Shown here piece by piece: positions 25,520 to 59,410 of a stretch of 64,000 nucleotides of DNA. The stretch's first letter is position 1, and each line of letters begins with the position of its first letter. The notes beneath the pieces were generated by a model, which did no database searches, was not told the DNA's origin, and saw nothing but the letters and a program-made list of their open reading frames with translations. This stretch comes from Colius striatus (Eukaryota; Chordata; Aves; Coliiformes; Coliidae): NCBI RefSeq assembly GCF_028858725.1, contig NC_084763.1, positions 6,448,001 to 6,512,000 of the forward strand, in the 5' to 3' direction. Made by a program: the position numbers and the translations under genes.

Positions 25520-28143
25520 GAGCACAGCAGAGAGGAAAATCTGACCTCCCATTGCTGGATGAGGAAGATATCTCTGGGAGGTTAGCAGGCTTGGATGAGA
25601 TCACAGAGAAAAATCTGTATCAGATTTGGAGGAAAGCTGTGGTGTGCTTTTGGGTGTCCTCTTCACACCATGGGACATTCATTGTCATTTCTGGGACTTA
25701 CTGCTGACATGGGATCTTAGTGGTTTTAAAACCAGTATGCCAAACAATTAGTGCTTAATAGACAGGCAACTCACTAGTACTCCTAACATGAATAAGCCAA
25801 TCAGCAAGCCCAAATGCCAAATACCAATGTATATCTGCATTGTTTTTGATCTTCATGGTATTCAAAATAGCTTTGCTCTTTTTTCTTTCAGAGTGTGCTT
25901 CTGGTTGGTTTCAGTTTTATCTTACCTAGTTTTAATTTCTGTAATCTTGTTCAGCTTCATCCAATACTGGCTGCCCTCCTTGCTATCAGAATCCAGATAG
26001 CACCCCAAATTAGGAGTTCAGTACATGCTCAGAGTAAGTTCCCAGCAATACCTTGACAGAAGCCGTCTTCTACATGTCATGAACTAACACACGATCCAAA
26101 CCTGTGTTGAATGTGCTTGGCTTGGTTTTACGAGCAGCTAATCAAAATCACAGCAGCAAGTCCTCCCAAGAGAATGTAAGGCCTAACAGGAAACAATGTT
26201 CTTTGCTTATGATTTTTTTCTCCATTTACTTTTTGTAAATAGTGTGTGCAAAGTGGCCAACACTTGGTAAATTACTCTGTTTCCACCCATTTATAAACCA
26301 GAAAGGCAGTGCCCGTTTCATCCATATCACAAGCTATCTCTGAGCCAAGCCCAGATTGAGTCATGGCATAACATGGCAAACAGAGAAGTGCTGCAGAGTC
26401 CCCATGGGCCCAAGCCTCATGTGCTCCCAAGGTACATCAGGCCTGCACTTGTGTACAACATCCATCTAACTTCCTTGGAAGCATTTAAGAGCACAATTAA
26501 TTTAGTATTAATCTAAACAGATTAGACTCAGCCTCATGCCTATGAAATACATAAGCTGATTTTCAGGATGAGAAAGCAATATTTGAGTGAAGTGAATGGA
26601 TTAAAAAGACAAGACAAAGGTCTGGCTACTCCATCTGCTGTAACCTTGATGGCAGGCCTTGAGAAATATAGGTCAGTATGTTTAAGTACTTCAATAGTCC
26701 AGAGACTGAAATGTATTTTAAAAAATCATAACTAAAACTTTGAGGCACTGGTTGGGCTTTCAGAATGTTTTCATTAATTATAACTACATTTTTCTCATTA
26801 TTTTGCCACCTTCTCCACTCTGACCTCTACTGTGTTGTCCCTGGTTGAGGTAAAGGCTATCCCACCTGCAAAGTAAAGAGCTTTCCATTTGCAAGCAAGG
26901 ATGGCCAGCTCTTCCACATCAGGTCCCTTCCCCTTGGAAGTGGGAAACTCTCAAGTTCCTGAGCTGAATCCAGCAGGGATCACACACCAGAGCATGCCAT
27001 ACCAATGAAAACTAAATGTAACATCATCATCTCAACAAGCCCATCAGGGATTGGATACGCTGCTTGCCTATCACACTGTCTCTCTCTGGCAGGCAATAGT
27101 CCCTGCTGAGCACAGGGAGTAAGCAGGAACACAAACCTCAAAGTGGCTCCCCAAGAATCAGGATTGTGCAGGGGTCAAGGGCCAGCGTGAGAAAAAACAT
27201 CCTTTGAGGTGAAAACATGTTCCAGCTTCTCATGGGCTCTTGTTTATCCTGGGGAAGGGTCTCAGCTGTGGACTGCACTTGCTGGGCCCCAACACCACAA
27301 AATGCCCTGCCCATCAGCCCAGGAACTTGCAGGGCAGCCCAGAGAAAGATTTAGGATGGGCAGGTCTGTTGGACCAAAGTTGCCAACAAGAGGAGAGCAA
27401 ATTAAATTTATGCATGCAGTCCTGGTGAAAATGTACTAGTTTATAAACACAGTAAGAATCAGAGGTGCTCTCATTTTATTTTTGCAGTGAAAAGGCTATA
27501 ATTTAAGCATCCTTGATGGGTACACACACCCAGGAAGAAAGCTTATACTTGGTAAATACTTATTTTTAGTCATAAAAGAAGCCTCGATCAGTAGAGTACA
27601 AAAAGGTTCAGTTTAGGCATTGCATTGCTAAACCAGAACGTGTTGGCTTGAACTCTGCTGGAAAGACAACAGTGAAGAAAAATGTTTTAAAATAAAAGAA
27701 ACAACAGTTGTCATCAGCAATAGGGCACAAACAAACAAACAAGATGTATTTCTCGTTCCTCGGAGGCTACTACAAGCTACTTGCGGTAATTAAAACCAGC
27801 TCTGAGCTGCACAGGGTAAGACGTTGTTTTCCAGCCAGAGGTAGAATTAATTACACTGCTCTAGATTGTCTTTATTGACTTCTGGTTTGGGTTTTTCTTT
27901 TCATTAGTCAAAATGACATCAGCAAAAAAAAAAAAAGTATTGGCACTGGTTTAGAATCTGTTTCTTGCAAAATAATTGCAGAAGGGAAATGAAAGTATTG
28001 AAGACAAAATGCTACTGAAACCTATCCCTAAGGTCACTTCACACAGTGGCTGTATAACGCTGTGGGGGCGAGCTGTATCAATCAAACACTGCAACTTACA
28101 CAGAGATGCAATCCCAGCTCCTGTCACGTTTTCATTGACTGTT

Positions 28144-29005
28144 GGCATGGTTAATGCTGAAAAGGGGTTTTTAAGGTAAATGTAAGTTCCAGGAAATTCA
28201 TGTACATCACTCAACCCAACTTGGTCTGACATCCTTGGAAAATCATCTGAGAGATCTTTAACATCTCTCAATGGTACATGAAGGTTAAATTCTTTGTCTG
28301 CCCACCTTTAGTCACGCACAGAGGTTCTAAAGTGGTTCTTGCAACAGAAGAGACAAGCATTTTAGAAATTCAGCATGATTTACACACTTTTGATACTTTC
28401 AATAGCCTTCAAAGTCAGTCATACAGGAAACATAGCAATGGGCTGAAATGCAAGATTTAATACCAGACTGTCAAAACTTTTCTGGGAAGAGGCATTCATG
28501 GAAATAAAACCTTGCTTTCGCAGTGGCTCTTGGATTTCATTGCAATTACCTTTTCATTTTCTCCAAAGGTTTCTACAGAAGCTGCTTTACTTTCCTTGTG
28601 TCAGGTAGCCAACACCTACAGCACCCTACTGGGTTCAGAAAATGATCTTCCCGTCACTGTTGCTAGTACAAGAGGAAGCAAGCTTTCATCTTCTGACCAG
28701 CTATTGATGATGGGCTGTCCTGAAATGACACCTCCTGGGGTCTTCACGTTAAGCAAGGATTTAAAGTCCCTTCAGGAGTGTAGTTGCTAATTTTTGAAGG
28801 GGTTTTTTTAGTGAGATCTAAGTTCTGGTCATTCAGAGGAGTCAGGAGAGATTAGTGTTACCACACACGCTGGGGTTTTGTCTGAGGCAGCGATTTTGTT
28901 TCCCCCCGTGATTTTGAAAGCACTATGAGGCATTTCCGTGAAGCAGCAGCACACTGTCAGCGCACGGTAGGCTCACCGTTGGCACAAAATGCAGCGTGTT
29001 TGGGA
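28144..29005 (+). repeat. Unclassified ~870-bp repeat abutting the LARS2 promoter
   Basis: Matches 35,338-36,210 in reverse complement over its whole length at roughly 80-85%, with indels. Shared blocks in order include GCATGGTTAATRYTGAAAAG, AAAATCATCTGAGAGATCTT, CCCACCTTTAGTCACGCACA, CTTCAAAGTCAGTC, CAACACCTACAGCA, GGTCATTCAGAGGAGT and GTGAAGCAGCAGCACA. Its downstream end runs into the shoulder of the CpG island, about 100 bp upstream of the NRF-1 site, so it supplies the promoter-proximal sequence of LARS2. No long ORF, LTR ends or obvious terminal inverted repeats are visible. It could be an old non-autonomous transposon or LTR remnant, or a local inverted duplication. Confidence 0.82.
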
Positions 29006-29098
29006 CGGCAGCTTTCCCGAGCGCACCCGGCAGCAGCCGCTACACCTGCCGCTAGCAACGGGAGCGCTGAGGCGGGTGACGCGCAGCCGCCCCGCCGC

Positions 29099-29110
29099 CG
29101 CGCATGCGCC
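29099..29110. promoter_or_regulatory. NRF-1 binding site
   Basis: CGCGCATGCGCC holds a perfect palindromic core GCGCATGCGC and fits the NRF-1 consensus YGCGCAYGCGCR at all but the last base. NRF-1 is the classic activator of nuclear genes for mitochondrial proteins. It fits a mitochondrial tRNA synthetase and lies just upstream of the likely transcription start. Confidence 0.8.
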
Positions 29111-29120
29111 CTACCGAGCC

Positions 29121-29132
29121 CAAGATGGCGGC
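29121..29132 (+). promoter_or_regulatory. YY1 element
   Basis: CAAGATGGCGGC matches the extended YY1 motif AAGATGGCGGC exactly. In housekeeping promoters this motif usually lies within a few tens of bases of the transcription start, in this orientation, so transcription probably starts near 29,100-29,125. Confidence 0.75.
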
Positions 29133-29157
29133 GCCCAGGCCGGCAGGCGGCGGCTGA
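29125..29157 (+). CDS. Possible 10-codon upstream ORF in the LARS2 5' UTR
   Basis: The ATG inside the YY1 motif opens a short frame reading MAAPRPAGGG and stopping at TGA, wholly within the inferred exon 1. If transcription starts upstream of it, ribosomes would meet this ATG before the LARS2 start. A G at +4 and an A at -3 (CAAGATGG: bases A, A, G precede ATG) give a good context. Expression is unproven and depends on the exact transcription start. Confidence 0.35.
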   Translation: MAAPRPAGGG

Positions 29158-29595
29158 GGCCGCGTGAGGCGCGGCGCCGGGCTCCCGCGCGCAGGTAACG
29201 GTCGCCGCGCGTGGGACGCGAGCGCGGGATCGTCCCCCTTCAGCCCGCCGGCTCTGCCCGCCCGCTCCGTGTCACGGCCACCCCCGGCGGTCTTTGCCTC
29301 CGCCACCGCGCCTCCCCGCGCCGTTCCTCGAGCCCGACCCGCGGTGTTCGGTGTCCCGCGGCACCCCTCCCCGAGCCGCCCTCCTGGCCCGGCGTCACTG
29401 CTGTCCCACTTGCTCTTTCCCTCCCTGCCTGCTTCTGTGCTGCTTCTCCAACAGCGAGCGGGCCCCATGGGCCTGTACCTCACAAACTGCAGGGAGAAAA
29501 TAGTGTAGGGGCATCTTTGGCTTGTTCTGCTTTTCTTTAGTTAAAGTTTGAGGCGCGGGGAGACAAAAGGAACTAGCCAGCCTGCCGATACATAA

Positions 29596-30193
29596 CATGT
29601 GCCCTTGCAGCCGAGAAGGCCATTGGCCATGGCATCAAGAAGAGTGTGGGCAGCAGGTCAAGGGAGGTTCTGCTCCCCCTCTGCTCTGCCCTGGTGAGGC
29701 CTCATCTGGACTCCTGTGTCCAGTTCTGGGCTCCTCAGCTCAAGAGGGACAGGGAAGTGCTGGAGAGAGTCCAGGGCAGGGCCAGCAAGATGATCAGGGG
29801 ATTGGAACATCTTTCATACAAGGAAAGGCTGCGGGAACTGGGGCTGTTTAGTCTGGAGAAGAGGAGACTGAGGGGGATCATATTAACATTTCTAAATATC
29901 TAAAGGGTGGATGTCAGGAGGTTGGGACATCCCTCTTTTCTATAGTAGCTAGCAACAGGACAAGGGGTGGTGGGATGAAGCTGGAACACAAAAAGTTCCA
30001 CTTAAACATAAGAAAAAACTATTTCACTGTTGAGGTGAGGGAGCCCTGGCACAGGCTGCCCAGGGAGGGTGAGAGTCTTCAAAACCCCTCTGGACATGTT
30101 CCTGAGTGACCTGAGGACCTGCTTTAGCAGGGGAGTTGGACTAGATGATCTGTAGAGGTCCCTTCCAACTCCTGCCATTCTGTGATTCTGTGA
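29596..30193 (+). mobile_element. CR1 LINE, 5'-truncated copy in intron 1
   Basis: Starts around ATGTGCCCTTGCAGCC (compare the family's ATGTGCCCTCATGGCC), with a small internal deletion, and ends CCATTCTGTGATTCTGTG. The + frame 29646-29903 carries [20 protein letters not shown] and [20 protein letters not shown]. It inserted only about 400 bp downstream of the exon 1 donor, at the edge of the CpG island, in sense orientation with LARS2. Confidence 0.93.
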
Positions 30194-32173
30194 ATGTGCT
30201 GGCCATTAGCAGGTCACTTTCAGTACCGTCAATACCGTGACAATCTCCTCTTCCATGTGCTTATGCTCCTTCCAGAGCAAGACCTCCAGCTTCGATCCTG
30301 TGCGTCCAGCCCTTTCTCCCTTCTTGGCACAGCTGCCTGCATTGAGCACTTTTGGTTGGTAACCTGCTGCATCGCAGCCCCACACTGTGCTGCCCTTAGC
30401 TGAGGCAGGGAGGGACCATGTGCTTCTCGTCCAAGTCCCATGCAGGCAAGCCTGGAAAGGCCAAACCACTTAGTTTGCCACCTGTTTGGCATTTGGTTTT
30501 CCTCAAGTGTGTCAGTCTTGTCTGTTATGGGCAGGATTGCAGGGATGGGAGGACAAATAGGGTGAGAATGATAGCTGGTGGGGTGGTCCAAATTAATTAG
30601 GCTTTTGCACATCAGTGCTCTTTGAGGATATTTTATTCTGTCAGTACAAGGGCTAGAAGACAGAAGACCAAGGTGCAACTTGCTAGTCATGATTGTGGCA
30701 CATTCTTCTGTGACAGGGAATGGAACACCTTGAAATCCAACTGGTTAGTGAGTGGCTGTGTGAGATGTACAGGGCTTTTGGCTGTGGTTGAGTTTTGTTG
30801 AGGCTACATACTTGGTTTACTAACATCTCATAACAAAGAAGCATGAGTGGTTTAATATGGTTTAGTATGGCTTGGAACCAGCATGTGAGTGTTGGGTTCG
30901 TGCCTTCCTTGTACTTTAAAGAGAAGGTTGGTTCTTTGAAGGTGTAGTATGGAGTGGTGGGCAGCTGTGGATCTGTTCAATTTCAGTGGTAGTTAATTCT
31001 GGTCATAAGACTAAGCTTCATGACCTTGCTTGACCCAACATGTGGCTTGCTGATCATCACACTTCATGCATGAGTGGGTCTGGGAGCAGGTAGGAGTCTG
31101 TAGCTCTATGTCTCATCCTGGACATCTGTATGTTTAAATGAGCTTTGCTCTAATGCTGTGTGACCTGGGCTGTGACCCCTTTCCCACTCGTATCTGCTTC
31201 TCTGACCCCTGTTCATGTGGACTGGAGGTGCAGAGTTTAGCTTGTGTGTTTTTGGTCTCCTTTTCATGAAGGATTTGCATTCATATAACTGTTGTGTTTT
31301 AAAATATGTAGTTTGTACATGGACAATGGTGACAGTGGCTTGTTATAAGGAAATGTGCCTTTCTTTGGTAAAATAAATGGAAATAGTAGAAGACAAAACT
31401 AATAAGGAAATAACTCATGAAAATAAACCAAACAGTGCAGTACTAAAGTGTCCTTGGCAATATGGAGGGGGAGAAGTTAGACATCACCCAAATAACTGGT
31501 ATGCATCTGCATTTAAAAAAACCAACCCACCAAACCCCATGAATTAGGAGTGAAGATGAGGAAGAAATCTCAGAGCAGGGTTTTTTAACTGCCACATTTC
31601 CTACTGTGGGAAGTACAATTGGTAAATGTGCTATTGAGACTCAGCCTGAACACATGGACTCTTTGATCTCTCTCACTTCTGAGTGGCTTTATTTTAGCCA
31701 CGTGAGGAGTTCTTTTAACTGAATTTTTAGTTGAAAGAGAGCTTTACCTGCCTGACTTGTTAAATTATATCTTGTCTGAAGAGTCTAAGTTTCTCATACA
31801 GCTTCTGCAGGAAACTATGCTGAGGAGGAAGCCCTTACGAAAATAGTCAGTTTAGAATAGCTAGTCGAAATCTACTAATTATAGCCATCCTCCCCCATCT
31901 CTTTTCAGTGGTGACAAATGCAGTAGTTTTACAGGATAATTTCATCCAACTTACACTTCTCCCTATTTCATTCTAAATTTTTGCTAACACCCTTGTTAGC
32001 CAGCTTCCTCTCTTCAGGCAGCTGAGCTGCTTGAACCTGCAGTTGAGTGATCACACTTTTATGGGAGACTTGAGTGCAAAAATTGTATCTTATTAGAGAA
32101 CAAATCTAACCTAATGGTTTTGTTCTGTGCAAGGGCCACACTTAGTTCTACATAGAAAAGAAATGCCTTTATG

Positions 32174-32897
32174 ATTCACAGAATCACAGAATCTCAAGGG
32201 CTGGAAGGGACCTCGAAAGATCATCCAGTGCAATCCCCGTGCCAGAGCAGGGTCACCTAGAGTAGGGCACACAGGAACTCATCCAGGTGGATTTGAATAT
32301 CTCCAGAGAAGGAGACTCCACAACCCATCTGGACAGCCCCTTCCAGTGCTCCCTCACCTGAACAGGGAAGAAATTCTTCCTTGTGTTTCTTTGGAACCTC
32401 TTCTGTTCCAGTTCATACTTTTTGCCCCTTGTCCTATCATTGGCCATCACTGAGCACAGCCTGGCTCCATCCTCCTGACACCCACCCTTTATGTATTTGT
32501 AACCATTAATGAGGTCACCCCTCAGTCTCCTCCAAGCTGAAGAGCCCCAGCTCCCTCAGCCTTTCATCACAAGGGAGATGTTCCACTCCCTTCATCATCT
32601 TTGTGACCCTGCACTGAACTCTCTCCAGCAGCTCCCTGTCCTTCTGGGACTGAGAGGCCCAGAATTGGATGCAATATTCCAACTGCGGTCTCACAAGGGC
32701 AGAGTAGAGGCAGAGGAGAACCTCTCTCGACCTATTGTCCACAGCCCTGCTAATACACCCCAGGATGCCATTGGCCTTCTTGGCCATGAGGGCACATTGC
32801 TGGCTCATGCTCATCCTGCTGCCTACCAGGACCCCCAGGTCCCTTTCCCCTGTACTATACTTTAAGAGTTCATTCCCCAGCCTGTACTGGTACATGG
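32174..32897 (-). mobile_element. CR1 LINE, divergent subfamily, intron 1
   Basis: Starts with the reversed 3' end GATTCACAGAATCACAGAAT and ends near CCTGTACTGGTACATGGG. It differs from the other copies in shared positions ([60 protein letters not shown]), so it belongs to a different CR1 subfamily. A minus frame at 32515-32943 retains the C-terminal ORF2 blocks. Confidence 0.92.
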
Positions 32898-33037
32898 GAG
32901 TAAATGCAAGTACCATGGAAAATAGCCAAGTGATGGAAATCAAGTTTCTGTATAATCATAATGACCACTGAGTTCCTGTTATATATGGTGGACTGAAATA
33001 CCTATTTTTGTCTTTTTCAGATATCATGACCCTAAGA

Positions 33038-57722
<24,685 letters not shown>

Positions 57723-58293
57723 TGAGAATACAGCTTTTGGAAATGATGGTAGCACATAAGAGGCAACTTTTTATCCAGAAATATTCACCAAGCAGAATGT
57801 AGTCTTTTATGTGTGCATGTTTGTGTGATATATAACTAAACAATGATATCTCTTCCAGTGTATCCATATATGTAAAAATGATTGTCCCTGAAGTCTTTCT
57901 GTTCATGTCTTTGAGAATTCTAAGAAGCTGGTGTGGGATTCAGTTTTGAAGTAGTCAAAAGGCATAAATTAGAGGTGAATGAATGAAATCTACATTCACA
58001 CATTGTCATCCCATGTTACCATCAAATGCTTTTCTGCATATTTTGAGTGTACAGCTGTGCAATCTTTGAGACTGAAACTTGCTCATCTAGTCAACCTGTT
58101 GGACTTAGGGGCGTAGTATAAACAACAGAATACAGCTTAATATTCATTTCCGCATCTGTCAGAACCACAGTTCTTTGTGATTAACTGCTCTTCATTGAAG
58201 ATTCAAGTGGACACTGTTTTACTTCATATTCTACTTGATCATCTGTAATTTTAAAAGCATTTTCAGGTTATTTAAACATTCTTTCTTGGTATG

Positions 58294-58353
58294 GACTCAA
58301 ATTTTGATGATGGTGGGAAAGCTGAACTCAAATTTTGATGATGCTGGGAAAGC
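58294..58353. repeat. Two-copy 31-bp tandem duplication
   Basis: ACTCAAATTTTGATGATG and the following GTGGGAAAGC/CTGGGAAAGC repeat with a 31-bp period and about two differences. Confidence 0.92.
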
Positions 58354-59350
58354 ATAGCTTCCATACCTAGGAATACTTCAACAAAGTTTTTGGCTGTGTG
58401 CTCTCTGAGATGAAAGTATTGACTTTCTTTTTGGTTTGGATGAATTTTTTATTCCAAGTACAAATTGAGAGAGTTATTTGGAAGTAAATATTAAAAATTC
58501 ATCTTTGACCCTTTACCTGAAGCTCAGATTCAAGAGATGAAATTTCCAGTGTCATCAGGGCATGAGAAATCCACATCTCACATTAGGTCCATTGACAATA
58601 AAAACTTTAGGTCTTGCATGATGCTTTGATTCCTCATACACACAGAGGGCAGTTGAGATGCATGTTTTGTGATTGTGCTGCTTGTTCTGGCAGTAAAAAG
58701 GGAATGATTGCTAGAGATGAAGTTAAAATGGAGCATGTCTCCACCATCCCAGAACAAGCACACCATTCTGAGCTCTTTCTTGGTGGTCTTGTCACCAGAT
58801 TTCATGATCACCTCTGTGAAATTTCAGGGTCTGCCCCAACTCACTGTTCCCTCAGCTTGAGACTGGAGCTTAGCTAGATTTTCTGTTGACTATTGTCACT
58901 ATTGTCTTCATAAAGATTGTAGGAAATAATGATAGTTATTTCTGGGCTGTATCCATGCTTGCACCACTGTTTACTTATCTCCCTCTAAGAGGGATGAACC
59001 AGCCTTACATTTTTTCTCATAAAGACCAAAAGATAAGACTGAGGAGCTTTTCAGTAACCTTGAAAACACTCTTGGCTTACAGGATTATTACTTGTTGTTC
59101 AACATCCACCCTCATCTAGTGAGAAGGGTTTATCTTTTGTCTTCAGTCTCTGACCTAAGAGACGTTACATGAAAAGGCTCTTGGAATGATCACATCTCCC
59201 ACATGTCATTCTTCAATAAGTAGACTCAGCTGATGACAAGAAGGAACTTTTGCCTCCACAACACCCCCTTGTCTTCCCCCCAAAACTATCACTTCAGGAA
59301 ACTACCATATCCCCTGTATGCATGAAGGACAAAAGTGCAAACAACAGGTA

Positions 59351-59410
59351 GACCTGCTTCTGCAGGGGGGTTGGAGCAGATGATCTCTAAAGGTCCCTTC
59401 CAACCCCTTG
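59351..59410 (+). mobile_element. CR1 LINE, 3'-terminal ~60 bp only
   Basis: GACCTGCTTCTGCAGGGGGG, TTGGAGCAGATGATCTCTAA and GGTCCCTTCCAACCCC match the CR1 tail. The last ATTCTATGATTCT units are missing or unrecognisable. Confidence 0.8.

Larger units (their letters stand above)
23904..28143. other. Intergenic sequence upstream of LARS2, no gene seen
   Basis: Contains a two-copy 36-bp tandem repeat, a short CA microsatellite and an A run at about 27,925, but no supportable exon or gene. Open frames at 24077-24376 and 25286-25707 show no family resemblance. Confidence 0.5.
29110..29194 (+). other. LARS2: LARS2 exon 1, non-coding (5' UTR)
   Basis: The 3' end is set by a donor reading GCAG|GTAACG. 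The 5' end is only inferred from the NRF-1 and YY1 positions. It would be joined to the coding exon that begins at 33,021. The exon holds one upstream ATG but no frame continuing into LARS2. Confidence 0.6.
28955..29450. promoter_or_regulatory. LARS2: CpG island, LARS2 promoter
   Basis: About 500 bp of GC-rich sequence dense in CG dinucleotides, standing out sharply from AT-rich DNA on both sides. It contains an NRF-1 palindrome and a YY1 element, has no TATA box near the probable start, and overlaps a probable first exon with a good splice donor at 29,195. This is the usual layout of a TATA-less housekeeping promoter. No gene was identified upstream in the opposite direction, so I cannot say whether it acts bidirectionally. 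The GC-rich ORFs on both strands here are composition artefacts. Confidence 0.88.
29195..33020 (+). other. LARS2: LARS2 intron 1
   Basis: Bounded by GTAACG and a pyrimidine-rich acceptor TTTTTGTCTTTTTCAG. It contains the rest of the CpG island and two CR1 copies in opposite orientation (29,596-30,193 and 32,174-32,897). About 2 kb between them show no feature I can support. Confidence 0.7.

Noticed and set aside
28925..29540. Several overlapping ORFs of 67-143 codons on both strands in the CpG island
   Set aside because: GC-rich sequence has few stops. The frames are Arg/Ala/Pro/Gly-rich, overlap each other, and cross the clear exon 1 donor. They are composition artefacts.
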